64,000 nucleotides of DNA from Olivibacter sp. SDN3. GTDB lineage: Bacteria; Bacteroidota; Bacteroidia; Sphingobacteriales; Sphingobacteriaceae. The stretch is from the NCBI RefSeq assembly GCF_014334135.1, contig NZ_CP060497.1, positions 5,332,001-5,396,000 of the forward strand. The letters run 5' to 3'. The notes below the pieces were generated by a model that did no database searches, had not been told where the DNA came from, and saw only the letters and a program-made list of their open reading frames with translations. Positions 27,705 through 36,869 of the stretch are shown in pieces; the stretch's first letter is position 1; every line of letters begins with the position of its first letter. The position numbers were made by a program, and so were the translations under genes.

Positions 27705-30107
27705 TTATGCTTTTCTAACTTCTGCCCCAACTTCTTTTTCAAAGTTAAGTATTAATTTTTGCATCACCGAATCAATTTGTTTATCGGTGAGCGTTTTCTG
27801 CTCATCCTGTAATTCAAAACTTAAAGCGTACGATTTTTTACCGGAAGGCAGCTTATTGCCGGTATATACATCAAACACCTGTATTGATCTGAGCAATTTG
27901 CGCTCCGTTTTTTCAGCAATACGCTTCAAATGTCCAAAGTCCACATCCGAACCAATCAATAACGACAGATCCCTTCTCACAGATGGAAATCTGGAAACTT
28001 CTCTATAGGTAATCTTATTTTTTCGGATGGTTTTAATCCATAAATCCCAATCGACATCAGCAAAATATACTTCGCCGCTAACATCCACTTTTTTCAACAC
28101 ATCGGAACTTACCTTCCCAAAATTCACAAGCGGCTTCTGCCCTTTTAAATACTGCAACCCATATTCCAGATAATTGCCTTTTGTTTCGTCGGTTTGATAG
28201 TTCGTTATATTAAACCGCTTCAGGAGTGCATCAACTGCAGATTTGATATCATAGAACGTAATATTCTCCGTTTGTTGATTCCATTGCTGCTCTTCTAAAG
28301 CTCCTGTTATAGTTAAGCTTAAACTTTCTTTTTCAACATATTGCCCATCAATGAGGTGATAAGTTTTCCCAAATTCAAAAAATTTAAGATTGGCATTTCG
28401 CCTCTTCTGATTATACGCGATCGCTTCCAAAGAGGAGAACAACATATTTTGACGCATAACATCCAAATCGCCACTTAAGGGGTTCAATATACGTACAACC
28501 GTGCTTTCATCATCGGTATAAGCCATCTTCGTCAAAGAATTTGACATAATCTCATAGTAAGCGTTAGCTACCAACAGATCAGAAACGGTATGCTGAACTA
28601 ATTCCTTATCAGGCTTAGACACTGTAGTCAGAGAAGCTTTAATTTGCTGCTTCATTTCAATACGGTTATAACCATATATGCGCAACACCTCCTCAATGAT
28701 ATCAACCTCTCTGGTTACATCTACCTTGTATGGTGGAACAGAAACTGAAATAACAGCCGATTTTTCATCCAGAATAGCTATTTCCAATGACTTTATAATC
28801 TCTTTTATCTCTTCATTGGCAATATCCTTTCCTATCAGCTTCCTTACCCGATCGAGACTGACATCAAAAATGAAAGGCTCTACCACTGTTGGGTAAATAT
28901 CGCTTATCTCAGAAGAAATAGCTCCTCCGGCAATCTCCTGTATCAGAAGTGCTGCTCTCTCCAAAGCATATACCGTAATATTTGGATCGGTGCCTCGCTC
29001 AAAACGGAACGAAGCGTCTGTTTTTAGTCCATGTCTTTTGGAAGTTTTTCTTACTGAAACAGCATTAAAATAGGCACTTTCAAGAAAAACACGTTTAGTT
29101 TTTGCGGTAACTCCGGAAGATATTCCACCAAACACACCTGCCAAACAAAGTGGCTTCTCCCGGTCACCTATCACCAAATCCTCCGAAGAAAGCTTACGCT
29201 CAACTTCATCTAAAGTAATGAATACCTCGCCCTCATTAGCGTTTCTTACAATGATTTGGCCGCCCTGAATTTCATCTGCATCAAACGCATGTAAAGGTTG
29301 GCCAAGCTCATGTAACACATAATTGGTTACATCAACAATATTATTGATAGGTCGAATGCCGATCACTTTTAGCTTTTCAGCTAACCATTCCGGGGAAGGT
29401 TTTACTTCTATCCCACTGATGGTTAATGAGGTATATCTTTTGCAAGCTTGAGGATTCTTGATGGTGACGGCTACCGGGGATTTTACATGATCAATTTTTA
29501 AGGAACCTACTGTTGGAAGCGTATAATTAGTCCGAAAATAAGCGGCCAAGTCACGAGCAACCCCTAAATGTGAAGCCGCATCGGCTCTATTGGGCGTTAG
29601 GCCTATTTCAAAGCAATAGTCGTCTTTTATCTGAAAATAGTCTTTAGCCAATAAACCTGCCGCCGCATCGGCATTTAGCACCATAATACCGTCATGTGAA
29701 GGTCCTAAGCCTATTTCATCTTCTGCACAGATCATGCCTTCGGAAACCTCGCCTCTTATTTTAGATTTATTGATTTTAAAAGCATCACCACTTAATGGAT
29801 AAAGTGTTGTGCCAACCGGAGCAACAACGACCTTTTGCCCGGTTGCAACATTAGGAGCTCCACATACGATTTGCAACAAATCCTGCTGGCCTACATCAAC
29901 TTTTGTTACACGGAGCCTGTCTGCATTCGGATGCTGTAGGCAACTCTTCACCTCTCCTATAACCAATCCTTCCAAGCCGCCCGGAATGCCCTGCACAACC
30001 TCTAAACTTTCTACTTCCAGGCCAATATCTGTCAAAATAAGTGAAAGTTCCTGTGGTGTCTTTTCGGTAGAAATAAATTGTTTAAGCCAGTTATATGATA
30101 TTTTCAT
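27705..30107 (-). CDS. pheT: Phenylalanine-tRNA ligase beta subunit
   Basis: An 800-residue beta subunit that charges tRNA-Phe together with PheS, which is not in the window. Domains in order: an N-terminal MKISYNWLKQFI segment, the EMAP-like tRNA-binding domain (about 40-150), B3/B4 editing domain, B5 domain near residues 400-470 (VDVTREVDIIEEVLRIYGYNRI), the synthetase core, and a C-terminal FDX-ACB anticodon-binding domain (FPSVRRDLSLLI to the end). Full length and intact. A long leader of about 180 bases precedes it. Confidence 0.95.
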   Translation of the reverse strand: MKISYNWLKQFISTEKTPQELSLILTDIGLEVESLEVVQGIPGGLEGLVIGEVKSCLQHPNADRLRVTKVDVGQQDLLQIVCGAPNVATGQKVVVAPVGTTLYPLSGDAFKINKSKIRGEVSEGMICAEDEIGLGPSHDGIMVLNADAAAGLLAKDYFQIKDDYCFEIGLTPNRADAASHLGVARDLAAYFRTNYTLPTVGSLKIDHVKSPVAVTIKNPQACKRYTSLTISGIEVKPSPEWLAEKLKVIGIRPINNIVDVTNYVLHELGQPLHAFDADEIQGGQIIVRNANEGEVFITLDEVERKLSSEDLVIGDREKPLCLAGVFGGISSGVTAKTKRVFLESAYFNAVSVRKTSKRHGLKTDASFRFERGTDPNITVYALERAALLIQEIAGGAISSEISDIYPTVVEPFIFDVSLDRVRKLIGKDIANEEIKEIIKSLEIAILDEKSAVISVSVPPYKVDVTREVDIIEEVLRIYGYNRIEMKQQIKASLTTVSKPDKELVQHTVSDLLVANAYYEIMSNSLTKMAYTDDESTVVRILNPLSGDLDVMRQNMLFSSLEAIAYNQKRRNANLKFFEFGKTYHLIDGQYVEKESLSLTITGALEEQQWNQQTENITFYDIKSAVDALLKRFNITNYQTDETKGNYLEYGLQYLKGQKPLVNFGKVSSDVLKKVDVSGEVYFADVDWDLWIKTIRKNKITYREVSRFPSVRRDLSLLIGSDVDFGHLKRIAEKTERKLLRSIQVFDVYTGNKLPSGKKSYALSFELQDEQKTLTDKQIDSVMQKLILNFEKEVGAEVRKA

Positions 30108-30361
30108 TAAAATAATTATTTTTTGTTTCCAGGGCTTTCAAGGCTTAACCGGAAGCTTAACTTAACCAGCAAATATTCCATTATCGCTGTTCCGGTATTT
30201 GCACAACAAACGACGCTGTTATATGCTTGCTGCCTGAAATATTGTTAAAATATCCAGGGTTCTCTTGAAAATATTAATCCCTTAATAAATTGATGCAAAC
30301 TTAGCATAAAATTTTCATTCGAATAAATTATTAATGTTTTGTACACATTTCAAAGTATTAT
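30108..30361. other. pheT leader and spacer
   Basis: About 250 bases between the possible small gene and pheT. Besides the -7 box at 30296 I see short direct copies of a GCTTAA-containing motif near 30141-30160. No leader peptide with a phenylalanine run was recognised, so classical attenuation is not supported. Confidence 0.35.
30296..30303 (-). promoter_or_regulatory. -7 box of a pheT promoter
   Basis: TAAGTTTG on the minus strand matches the Bacteroidota TAnnTTTG element exactly. The expected upstream TTG is TTA at a 20-base spacing. It implies a leader of about 180 bases for pheT. Confidence 0.4.
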
Positions 30362-30511
30362 TCAAAAGTATTTGCCCTCAATGATATTAATAAGCTCGCT
30401 TACGCCCGGGTTTTCGGTATTTTTGCCGGCATCGAGCAAGACCAAAATTTTGGCAGTCGAGCAGTTTATAGAACAGATCGCCAAAAAACAAAAACTACCA
30501 GGCATCATCAT
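30362..30511 (-). CDS. Possible 49-residue protein downstream of radC
   Basis: An open frame begins with three consecutive ATG codons 4 bases after the radC stop and runs to a TGA at 30362. The product contains 'AKILVLLDAGKNTENPGVS' and a C-terminal 'ELINIIEGKYF', which look protein-like, but I recognise no family. The close spacing would allow coupling to radC. The opposite strand is also open here (30339-30536), so coding strand and reality are uncertain. Confidence 0.25.
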   Translation of the reverse strand: MMMPGSFCFLAICSINCSTAKILVLLDAGKNTENPGVSELINIIEGKYF

Positions 30512-30515
30512 GAAT

Positions 30516-31217
30516 TTATATATCCTCGTGGTCTAAAAAGCTATAATACCCCTCATCTGAAATAATGATATGATCTAAAACCCTTATATCTAAACACTTT
30601 GCTCCCTCAACAATCTTATTTGTTAAATTTTTATCTGCCATACTGGGCCTGAGTGCTCCTGATGGATGGTTATGACTCAGTATAATGCCGGTTGCTTTTG
30701 CCTGCAAAACCGATTGAAACACCGTTTTAGCATCTACTGCTACCACACCACTTCCCCCCTTACTGATTAGCTCTTTTCCGATTACTTTATTGCTTGTATT
30801 GAGTAAAAGTATCCAAAACTCCTCGTGGTCAAGATCGGCATATATCGTCTGCAAAATATGATAGGCATCTTCGCTACTTTTAATCTGCGGCTTTTCTACT
30901 GATATTTTATCTTTCCGCCTTCGTCCCAGTTCCAAAGCTGCGATAATAGCAATGGCCTTTGCTTCACCGATACCTTTGTAAGCACAGAGATCTGCCAAAG
31001 AAAGTTTGGCCAAATTTGCTAAATCGTTACCCACGTCGCCCAGAACACGTCTGCTTAGCTCAACAGCTGTTTCAGCATTAGAACCACTTCCAATTAAAAT
31101 AGCTATAAGCTCTGCTTCACTAAGCGACCTTCTCCCATTCAATAGCAACTTTTCCCGGGGTCTATCCTGCTCCGCCCATTGTTTGATGTTTAGTTTTCGA
31201 GTATAATTTTGCTTCAT
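30516..31217 (-). CDS. radC: RadC family JAB-domain protein
   Basis: A 233-residue protein. The N-terminal UPF0758 helices contain LAKLSLADLCAYKGIGEAKA, a helix-hairpin-helix. The C-terminal JAB1/MPN (RadC-type) domain has the metal site SHNHPSG followed by a downstream Asp in SMADKNL. The historical link to DNA repair is weak and the biochemical role of chromosomal RadC is unsettled; a metal-dependent nuclease or peptidase has been proposed for the fold. Intact and of normal length. Confidence 0.9.
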   Translation of the reverse strand: MKQNYTRKLNIKQWAEQDRPREKLLLNGRRSLSEAELIAILIGSGSNAETAVELSRRVLGDVGNDLANLAKLSLADLCAYKGIGEAKAIAIIAALELGRRRKDKISVEKPQIKSSEDAYHILQTIYADLDHEEFWILLLNTSNKVIGKELISKGGSGVVAVDAKTVFQSVLQAKATGIILSHNHPSGALRPSMADKNLTNKIVEGAKCLDIRVLDHIIISDEGYYSFLDHEDI

Positions 31218-31358
31218 AATATTTATTTAAGAATACAATTGAGCTAACTATTATAAACAATATTAAAGAGATTTACCAATAAAACATTTATTTAAACATT
31301 CGTTATATGGCATAAATTGTTACTTTTAGCTTTTTAAAGTAATATACAATTGTAAACA

Positions 31359-32231
31359 ATGAAGAAACTATTACGAATCGGGGTGATAGCCTTATGTAGC
31401 GGAACCCTTTTAGCATGCCAACAGCCTCAATCTCAATCAACAGCAGAAAAATCAGACGAAGTGCCCGAGTGGGTCGATCTATTTAACGGAAAAGACCTCG
31501 ACGATTGGACGGTTAAAATTTCAAAACATGAGGTGGGAGATAACTATGCCAATACTTTTCGAGTAGAAGATAGTGTTATAAAAGTGCGTTATGATGGTTA
31601 TGAGGAGTTCGACCAGCAATATGGCCACATTTTTTTCAACAAACCTTTTTCTCACTACCTTTTGCGAGTAGAATATCGTTTTGTTGGAGAACAGGCTAAA
31701 GGAGGTGAAGGTTGGGCATGGAGAAATAGTGGAATTATGCTACACGGCCAAGCTCCTGAAACGATGCAAAAAGATCAGGATTTTCCGATATCCTTGGAAG
31801 CCCAGCTATTGGGAGGAAATGGTGAAGAAGAGCGTACTACCGGAAACTTATGTACACCAGGCACGCAGGTAGTATACAAAAACGAAGCATTTACCCCTCA
31901 TTGTCTCAACTCAACTTCGCAGACCTATCATGGTGATCAATGGGTAACAGCAGATGTACTGGTATTAGGCGACTCTGTCATTAAACACATTATTAACAAG
32001 GATACAGTAATGGTATATAATAAGCCAACCATAGATGGTGGCAATGTTATTCACTTTGACCCTCAGGTCAAACAAGATGGGAAAGCACTTACAAGTGGTT
32101 ACTTCTCTTTACAGAGTGAAAGTCATCCAGTTGAATTTAGGAAGGTTGCTATTATTGACTTAGCCGATTATGCACAAAACAGTGAAAAGCTAAACGCTGT
32201 ATTGGCAAACATACAGAAACGAGAAAAATAG
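31359..32231 (+). CDS. DUF1080 (3-keto-disaccharide hydrolase-like) lipoprotein
   Basis: A 290-residue lipoprotein (signal ending LLAC). The single DUF1080 domain shows the landmarks WVDLFNGKDLDDWTVKI, a Gly/Trp-rich 'GEGWAWRNSGIMLHG' strand, SLEAQLLGG and a C-terminal ESHPVEFRKVAI. The fold is a concanavalin-like beta-sandwich, and some family members hydrolyse 3-keto-glycosides or bind glycans. It is transcribed alone, divergent from radC, and ends at a strong terminator. The substrate is not known. Confidence 0.82.
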   Translation: MKKLLRIGVIALCSGTLLACQQPQSQSTAEKSDEVPEWVDLFNGKDLDDWTVKISKHEVGDNYANTFRVEDSVIKVRYDGYEEFDQQYGHIFFNKPFSHYLLRVEYRFVGEQAKGGEGWAWRNSGIMLHGQAPETMQKDQDFPISLEAQLLGGNGEEERTTGNLCTPGTQVVYKNEAFTPHCLNSTSQTYHGDQWVTADVLVLGDSVIKHIINKDTVMVYNKPTIDGGNVIHFDPQVKQDGKALTSGYFSLQSESHPVEFRKVAIIDLADYAQNSEKLNAVLANIQKREK

Positions 32232-32243
32232 CAAAACAAGAAA

Positions 32244-32278
32244 AGGGTTATGGCAAAACCATAACCCTAATTTTTTTT
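32244..32278. terminator. Bidirectional terminator between DUF1080 gene and rpsT
   Basis: AGGGTTATGG (32244-32253) pairs with CCATAACCCT (32259-32268) around a 5-base loop. The plus strand continues into T8 and the minus strand into T4, so it can end both convergent transcripts. Confidence 0.9.
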
Positions 32279-32288
32279 ATTATAATGA

Positions 32289-32543
32289 TTACGCTAAACC
32301 GTTAACAAATTTAGTCAACTTTGATTTATTGTTTGAAGCTTTTTTCTTGTGGATAACATTTTTCTTCGCCAAACGATCAAGCATAGAGATTACACGAGGT
32401 AATAGAGTAGACGCCTCTTCCTTTGAAGTTGTAGTACGTAATTTCTTAATTGCGTTACGTGTAGTTTTAGCTTGGTAACGGTTTCTTAAACGCTTCGCAG
32501 CGTTAGCTCTAATTCTTTTAATTGAAGATTTATGGTTTGCCAT
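32289..32543 (-). CDS. rpsT: 30S ribosomal protein S20
   Basis: An 84-residue basic protein with the S20 hallmarks: [21 protein letters not shown] at the start, a central helix [11 protein letters not shown] and [17 protein letters not shown] at the end. It binds 16S rRNA early in 30S assembly. Its own promoter, matching the Bacteroidota consensus exactly, lies 38 bases upstream. Confidence 0.95.
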   Translation of the reverse strand: MANHKSSIKRIRANAAKRLRNRYQAKTTRNAIKKLRTTTSKEEASTLLPRVISMLDRLAKKNVIHKKKASNNKSKLTKFVNGLA

Positions 32544-32580
32544 TTTTTAGCCTTTTTATCCTTTTTTGTTTTTCGGACTG

Positions 32581-32611
32581 CAAATATAGCGTTAAGAATT
32601 GGATATTGCAA
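32581..32611 (-). promoter_or_regulatory. Promoter of rpsT
   Basis: On the minus strand TTG (32609-32611), 20 bases, then TATATTTG (32581-32588). This fits the TTG-N19/20-TAnnTTTG promoter recognised by Bacteroidota sigma-70 in every defined position. Confidence 0.75.
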
Positions 32612-32691
32612 ACAATTTAAAAAGATATATTTTGATAATTAATACGTTATTTGTATCGCTCAAATAATGAATCTATAAAAAACATTAGTTT

Positions 32692-33651
32692 ATGAAAGTT
32701 TTAGGACGATCGGTTATTTTATTGATTATGAGCTTCTTCTTTATATCGTGGGGGTTTTACGCACATAAAAAAATCAACCGCATGGCTGCATTCACTTTAC
32801 CCGCTAATTTGGGATCATTCTATAAAAGACATATTCATTACATTACAGAACACGCGGTAGACGCCGATAAGAGAAGATATATTAGCGCCAACGAGGCGCC
32901 AAAACACTATATTGACGTGGATGCCTATGATATACCGACTATTGATAGTATCCCTGCATCATGGATTGCGGCGGTTAACAAATATACAGCAGATACACTT
33001 CTTCAAAGAGGCATTGTGCCCTGGCAGATTCTTCACACTTATAAACAATTGACAAAAGCATTCATCAATAAGGAAATTCCCGCTATATTAAAACATTCTG
33101 CAGATTTAGGGCATTACATAGCCGATGCTAATGTGCCGCTACATACTACGAAAAATTACAATGGACAATTAACCGATCAGGTTGGAATCCATGCTTTCTG
33201 GGAAAGTAGATTGCCAGAGCTTTATACCGGAAATTACAACTTTTTAGTTGGAGCGGCCCACTATATAGACTCTCCTCTAGACACGGCCTGGAAAATGGTA
33301 AAACACAGTTTTAATTTAGTTGACAGTGTATTATTAATCGAAGCAGATCTCAATACCGAATTTCCCGAAGATAAAAAATATAGCTATGAGCAACGGGCTA
33401 GAACCATAGAAAAAGTATATGCTGAAACATACTCAGCAAGATATCATCAACGGCTCAATGGCATGGTGGAACAACAGATGAGAAACTCGATAATCAAAAT
33501 AGGCTGCTTCTGGTACTCTGCGTGGGTTGACGCCGGGCAACCTGATCTAACCAACATATCATCGGGAAAGAGGAAGCAAACCTTACCCACACACAAACAA
33601 GACAGCGTCCCGCAAAATGAAAAACTAATAGGAAGAGAAGAATGGCATTAA
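32692..33651 (+). CDS. Zinc-dependent phospholipase C / S1-P1 nuclease-like secreted protein
   Basis: A 319-residue protein with a short signal sequence. Cleavage after Ser19 would leave Trp20 as the first residue (WGFYAHKKIN), matching zinc phospholipase C and P1 nuclease, in which an N-terminal Trp and nearby His bind zinc. Further metal ligands fit: KHYIDVDAYD, HSADLGHYIADANVPLH (H-x3-D-x6-PLH-like) and HAFWESRLPE. The C-terminal 40 residues are hydrophilic. Whether it cuts phospholipids or nucleic acids cannot be told. A terminator-like hairpin follows. Confidence 0.8.
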   Translation: MKVLGRSVILLIMSFFFISWGFYAHKKINRMAAFTLPANLGSFYKRHIHYITEHAVDADKRRYISANEAPKHYIDVDAYDIPTIDSIPASWIAAVNKYTADTLLQRGIVPWQILHTYKQLTKAFINKEIPAILKHSADLGHYIADANVPLHTTKNYNGQLTDQVGIHAFWESRLPELYTGNYNFLVGAAHYIDSPLDTAWKMVKHSFNLVDSVLLIEADLNTEFPEDKKYSYEQRARTIEKVYAETYSARYHQRLNGMVEQQMRNSIIKIGCFWYSAWVDAGQPDLTNISSGKRKQTLPTHKQDSVPQNEKLIGREEWH

Positions 33652-33682
33652 AATCCGGACTACCTATAATATTCAAAACCGG

Positions 33683-33714
33683 ACACCCATTATCATCAAT
33701 GGGTGTTTACTTTT
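33683..33714 (+). terminator. Terminator after the phospholipase-like gene
   Basis: ACACCCATT (33683-33691) pairs with AATGGGTGT (33698-33706), loop of 6 bases, followed by a T-rich stretch. It lies 25 bases before the TonB receptor start, so it could also affect expression of that gene. Confidence 0.65.
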
Positions 33715-33730
33715 GCGGAAAATAAAACCC

Positions 33731-35632
33731 ATGATTAGAATCGTTATCCCTTGTGTGTGGATATTGTTAAATTATATTTACGTATCTGGACAAACAACCA
33801 GTGGTTTTGATATGACACAACAAGATATCAACGACCTGGACACAGCATTTACTCCACTAAATGAGGTTATCATTTACGAGAACCGCTTGCAAATACCTTT
33901 TGCCGAACAAAACCGTAATATCAATATCCTCACGAGAGAACAAATAAAAACGCTCCCTGCGCGATCTGTAGGGGAATTGCTTACCTATCTACCGGGAGTC
34001 GACGTAAGGCAGAGGGGTCCGTGGGGAGGACAAGCAGATATTGGAATTGACGGTGGTACTTTTGAACAAACGATGATCTTGATTAACGGTGTAAAAACAA
34101 GCGATCCCCAAACTGCACACCACAATATGAACATTCCAATTCCCATAGGGGCCATTGAACGAATAGAGGTTATCAGAGGACCAGCAGCTCGCATTTACGG
34201 CATAAACAGTCTCACAGGAGCAATCAATATCGTTACCCGTAAACCGTCAAACACAACCTATGAAATAACCGTTAATGGCGCTTCTAGTTTTAAATCAAAC
34301 GAAGAAGACAAGGGAATTTACCATGGTCGAGGTATACAGTTAGGCGCTGGGTGGGCCAATACCAGCACAAATCATCTTATTTATGGAAGCCATGATTCGG
34401 GTAATGGCTATCGTTATAATACACCTTTTAACAACAATAAAATTTTCTATCAGGGAAATATCGAAAATAGCCGTAAGGGAATCTGGGATTTCATGGGCGG
34501 ATATACATTCAATGATTTTGGCGCAAATGCTTTTTATGCGCCACCGAACGATAAGGAAGCTAGGGAAATAGTTCAGACCGCATTAGCTGCTATTGGCTAT
34601 AAAATACAAATGAACGATCGATGGAAGTTTAACCCACGTTTAAATTATAGATATAATCATGATGACTATAGATATAACCAGCACGATCTAAATTTATTCA
34701 GGAATTTGCATAATTCCCATGTAATCAACACTGAACTAAACACTACCTATACAACAACAATAGGCGTTTTTGGAGCAGGGCTAGAGATGAGAAACGAATT
34801 CCTTCGTAGCAGTAATATGGGTGACAGAGAAAGGAACAATTATGGTCTATATAGTGAATATAGGACAGATATTGTTAACAATTTATCATTAAACCTAGGT
34901 GCATACGTTAATTATAACAGTGATTTCGGTTGGCAGGTATATCCTGGTTTGGATGTTGGATACGATTTATCTTCCTCTTGGAAACTCTATGTTAATACGG
35001 GGACCGGGCAACGCATTCCCTCTTTTACCGATCTTTATACGAACGGAGGAGGTAATATCGGGAATCCTGAATTAACATCGGAAAATGCATGGCACACGGA
35101 GGCGGGAATAAAACATAGTAGCGAAAAATGGTTTCTTCAGACAAATTATTTCTTTAGAGAAATAAATGATTTCATCGACTGGACCAGACCTTCTGTTAAT
35201 GAAAATTGGACACCTTACAATTTCCTACGTAATCGAACACATGGAGTAACCTTCAGCGGTAGCGTTTGGTTTAACAATAAGGAAACATCTAAGTGGCTCG
35301 GTAGCTTGGCTTACACCTATCTGCGACCAGAAATCAGCAGCGAATTCACAAACGATCAACTATCGAAATATGCCATTGAAAGTCTAAGGCATCAGCTAAT
35401 AGCCAATTTAGCATTTACTTCGACTCATTTCTCCTTCAGTATCGCACAGCGTTTCGTAGAACGAATAAGCTACCGGAATTATTTCTTGACTGATATAAAA
35501 GTTGGGTATAAGCATAACAGCTACGGCGTATATTTTGACGCAAACAATCTTTTTGACATCACTTATATAGAAGCATCTACCATACCGCTACCAGGTAGGT
35601 GGTTTAACCTCAGTTTAAATTATCTCCTGTAA
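33731..35632 (+). CDS. TonB-dependent receptor, BtuB/FepA-like
   Basis: I place the start at the ATG at 33731, giving 633 residues; the frame is open from a TTG at 33713. A signal peptide ends near VSG. The plug domain includes LNEVIIYENR, VGELLTYLPGVDVRQRG and GAIERIEVIRGPAARIYG, and the barrel ends in WFNLSLNYLL. There is no N-terminal carboxypeptidase-like domain, unlike the receptor at 15663, and the length suits vitamin or siderophore receptors such as BtuB. No cobalamin riboswitch was recognised upstream. It may be co-transcribed with the phospholipase-like gene only by read-through. Confidence 0.85.
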   Translation: MIRIVIPCVWILLNYIYVSGQTTSGFDMTQQDINDLDTAFTPLNEVIIYENRLQIPFAEQNRNINILTREQIKTLPARSVGELLTYLPGVDVRQRGPWGGQADIGIDGGTFEQTMILINGVKTSDPQTAHHNMNIPIPIGAIERIEVIRGPAARIYGINSLTGAINIVTRKPSNTTYEITVNGASSFKSNEEDKGIYHGRGIQLGAGWANTSTNHLIYGSHDSGNGYRYNTPFNNNKIFYQGNIENSRKGIWDFMGGYTFNDFGANAFYAPPNDKEAREIVQTALAAIGYKIQMNDRWKFNPRLNYRYNHDDYRYNQHDLNLFRNLHNSHVINTELNTTYTTTIGVFGAGLEMRNEFLRSSNMGDRERNNYGLYSEYRTDIVNNLSLNLGAYVNYNSDFGWQVYPGLDVGYDLSSSWKLYVNTGTGQRIPSFTDLYTNGGGNIGNPELTSENAWHTEAGIKHSSEKWFLQTNYFFREINDFIDWTRPSVNENWTPYNFLRNRTHGVTFSGSVWFNNKETSKWLGSLAYTYLRPEISSEFTNDQLSKYAIESLRHQLIANLAFTSTHFSFSIAQRFVERISYRNYFLTDIKVGYKHNSYGVYFDANNLFDITYIEASTIPLPGRWFNLSLNYLL

Positions 35633-35641
35633 ATGATCTTC

Positions 35642-35695
35642 AAAAAATAGAAGCTCCAAGGTATAACTAAACATTCTTGGAGCTTCTATTTTTTT
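35642..35695. terminator. Bidirectional terminator between TonB receptor and sugar isomerase genes
   Basis: A 19-bp stem (35642-35660 with 35676-35694) has A6 at one end and T7 at the other, so both convergent genes read into a hairpin followed by T. The core is TAGAAGCTCCAAG. Confidence 0.92.
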
Positions 35696-36746
35696 AAATA
35701 CCCAATATTTCACGATTCAACTGTTCGTCAACTCCCGTAGCAGCAAAATCATCAAATGTTTTTTCTGTAACCCTAATAATATGGTCTTTTATAAAGGTAG
35801 CTCCCTCTTTAGCCCCATCTTCCGGGTGTTTCAAAGCACACTCCCACTCCATCACCGCCCACCCATCGAAATCGTAGGCTGTCAGTTTGCTGAAAACAGA
35901 TTTAAAATCAACCTGTCCGTCGCCCAGGGACCTAAATCTTCCGGCACGTTCCACCCATCCCTGATAACCTCCGTAAACACCTTGTTTGCCGGTAGGATTA
36001 AACTCTGCATCTTTAACGTGGAACATCTTTATGCGTTCGCGATAGTGATCGATATAGGCTAGATAATCCAAACATTGCAATACAAAATGAGAAGGATCGT
36101 AGAGTAAACACGCTCTGGCATGATTATTCACTTTCTCTAAAAACATCTCGTAACTTACACCATCATGCAAATCTTCTCCGGGATGAATTTCATAACACAG
36201 ATCAACACCAGCTTCATCAAATGCATGAAGTATAGGCATCCACCTACTTGCCAGTTCCTTAAAGCCCTCCTCTACCAAGCCTGCCGGCCGTTGTGGCCAG
36301 GGATATACGGTATGCCAAAGCAGGGCCCCACTGAACGTAGCATGGGCAGAAAGGCCCAGATGCTCGGAAGCTTTTGCTGCATATTTTAGTTGTTGTACGG
36401 CCCATTCTGTGCGCGCTTTCGGGTTATTATGATAAGCTTCTGGTGCAAAACCATCAAAAAGCTTATCATATGCGGGGTTAACTGCCACCAACTGCCCCTG
36501 TAAATGTGTAGACAACTCTGTAATTTCCAAACCATGGCTATTAACAACACCCTTTACCTCCTCGGCATATGTTTTACTCTCAGCTGCTTTCTGCAAATTA
36601 AAATAAGATGTTGCCCAAGTGGGAATTTGAACCCCTTTAAAACCTAAACCACTGGCCCATTCACAGATGGCATCTAAAGTATTAAACGGTGGCTTGTCTC
36701 CTAAAAATTGTGCTAAAAATATTCCGGGACCTTTGATTGTTTTCAT
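35694..36746 (-). CDS. Sugar phosphate isomerase/epimerase (IolE-like TIM barrel)
   Basis: A 350-residue cytoplasmic TIM barrel of the AP-endonuclease 2 / xylose isomerase-like superfamily. Visible elements are GFKGVQIPTW, ELSTHLQGQLVAVNP, the CYEIHPGEDLHDG strand carrying a metal-binding Glu, ACLLYDPSHFVLQ with an Asp-x2-His pair, MFHVKDAEF, and WAVMEWECAL near the end. It lies downstream of xylA but behind a terminator, so it is probably transcribed separately. The reaction is not determined; sugar or inositol isomerisation is likely. Confidence 0.78.
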   Translation of the reverse strand: MKTIKGPGIFLAQFLGDKPPFNTLDAICEWASGLGFKGVQIPTWATSYFNLQKAAESKTYAEEVKGVVNSHGLEITELSTHLQGQLVAVNPAYDKLFDGFAPEAYHNNPKARTEWAVQQLKYAAKASEHLGLSAHATFSGALLWHTVYPWPQRPAGLVEEGFKELASRWMPILHAFDEAGVDLCYEIHPGEDLHDGVSYEMFLEKVNNHARACLLYDPSHFVLQCLDYLAYIDHYRERIKMFHVKDAEFNPTGKQGVYGGYQGWVERAGRFRSLGDGQVDFKSVFSKLTAYDFDGWAVMEWECALKHPEDGAKEGATFIKDHIIRVTEKTFDDFAATGVDEQLNREILGI

Positions 36747-36814
36747 CTTTCTATTGATATAATTGTTAATATGCTGATAACTGATGGGTTAAGATATCAC
36801 TAATTTACCGAAAT

Positions 36815-36849
36815 GCAAAAAGGAAGGTAAACTTAATGTTCCCTTCCTT
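36815..36849 (-). terminator. Rho-independent terminator of xylA
   Basis: AAGGAAGG (36842-36849 on the minus strand) pairs with CCTTCCTT (36820-36827) and is followed by T5. It ends the xylBA transcript 21 bases past xylA. Confidence 0.8.
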
Positions 36850-36869
36850 AACCACTGCAAATCAAAAAT

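Noticed and set aside
30339-30536. A 65-residue plus-strand frame opposite the radC end
   Set aside because: It has no leader or family and overlaps radC antisense; the minus-strand frame is the better candidate, and both may be chance.
33713-33730. TTG start for the TonB receptor at 33713
   Set aside because: It sits within the T-rich tail of the upstream terminator; the ATG at 33731 begins a proper signal peptide.
31359-35632. Polysaccharide utilisation locus
   Set aside because: A TonB receptor and a DUF1080 lipoprotein are near each other, but no SusD, glycoside hydrolase cluster or sensor regulator accompanies them, and terminators separate the genes.
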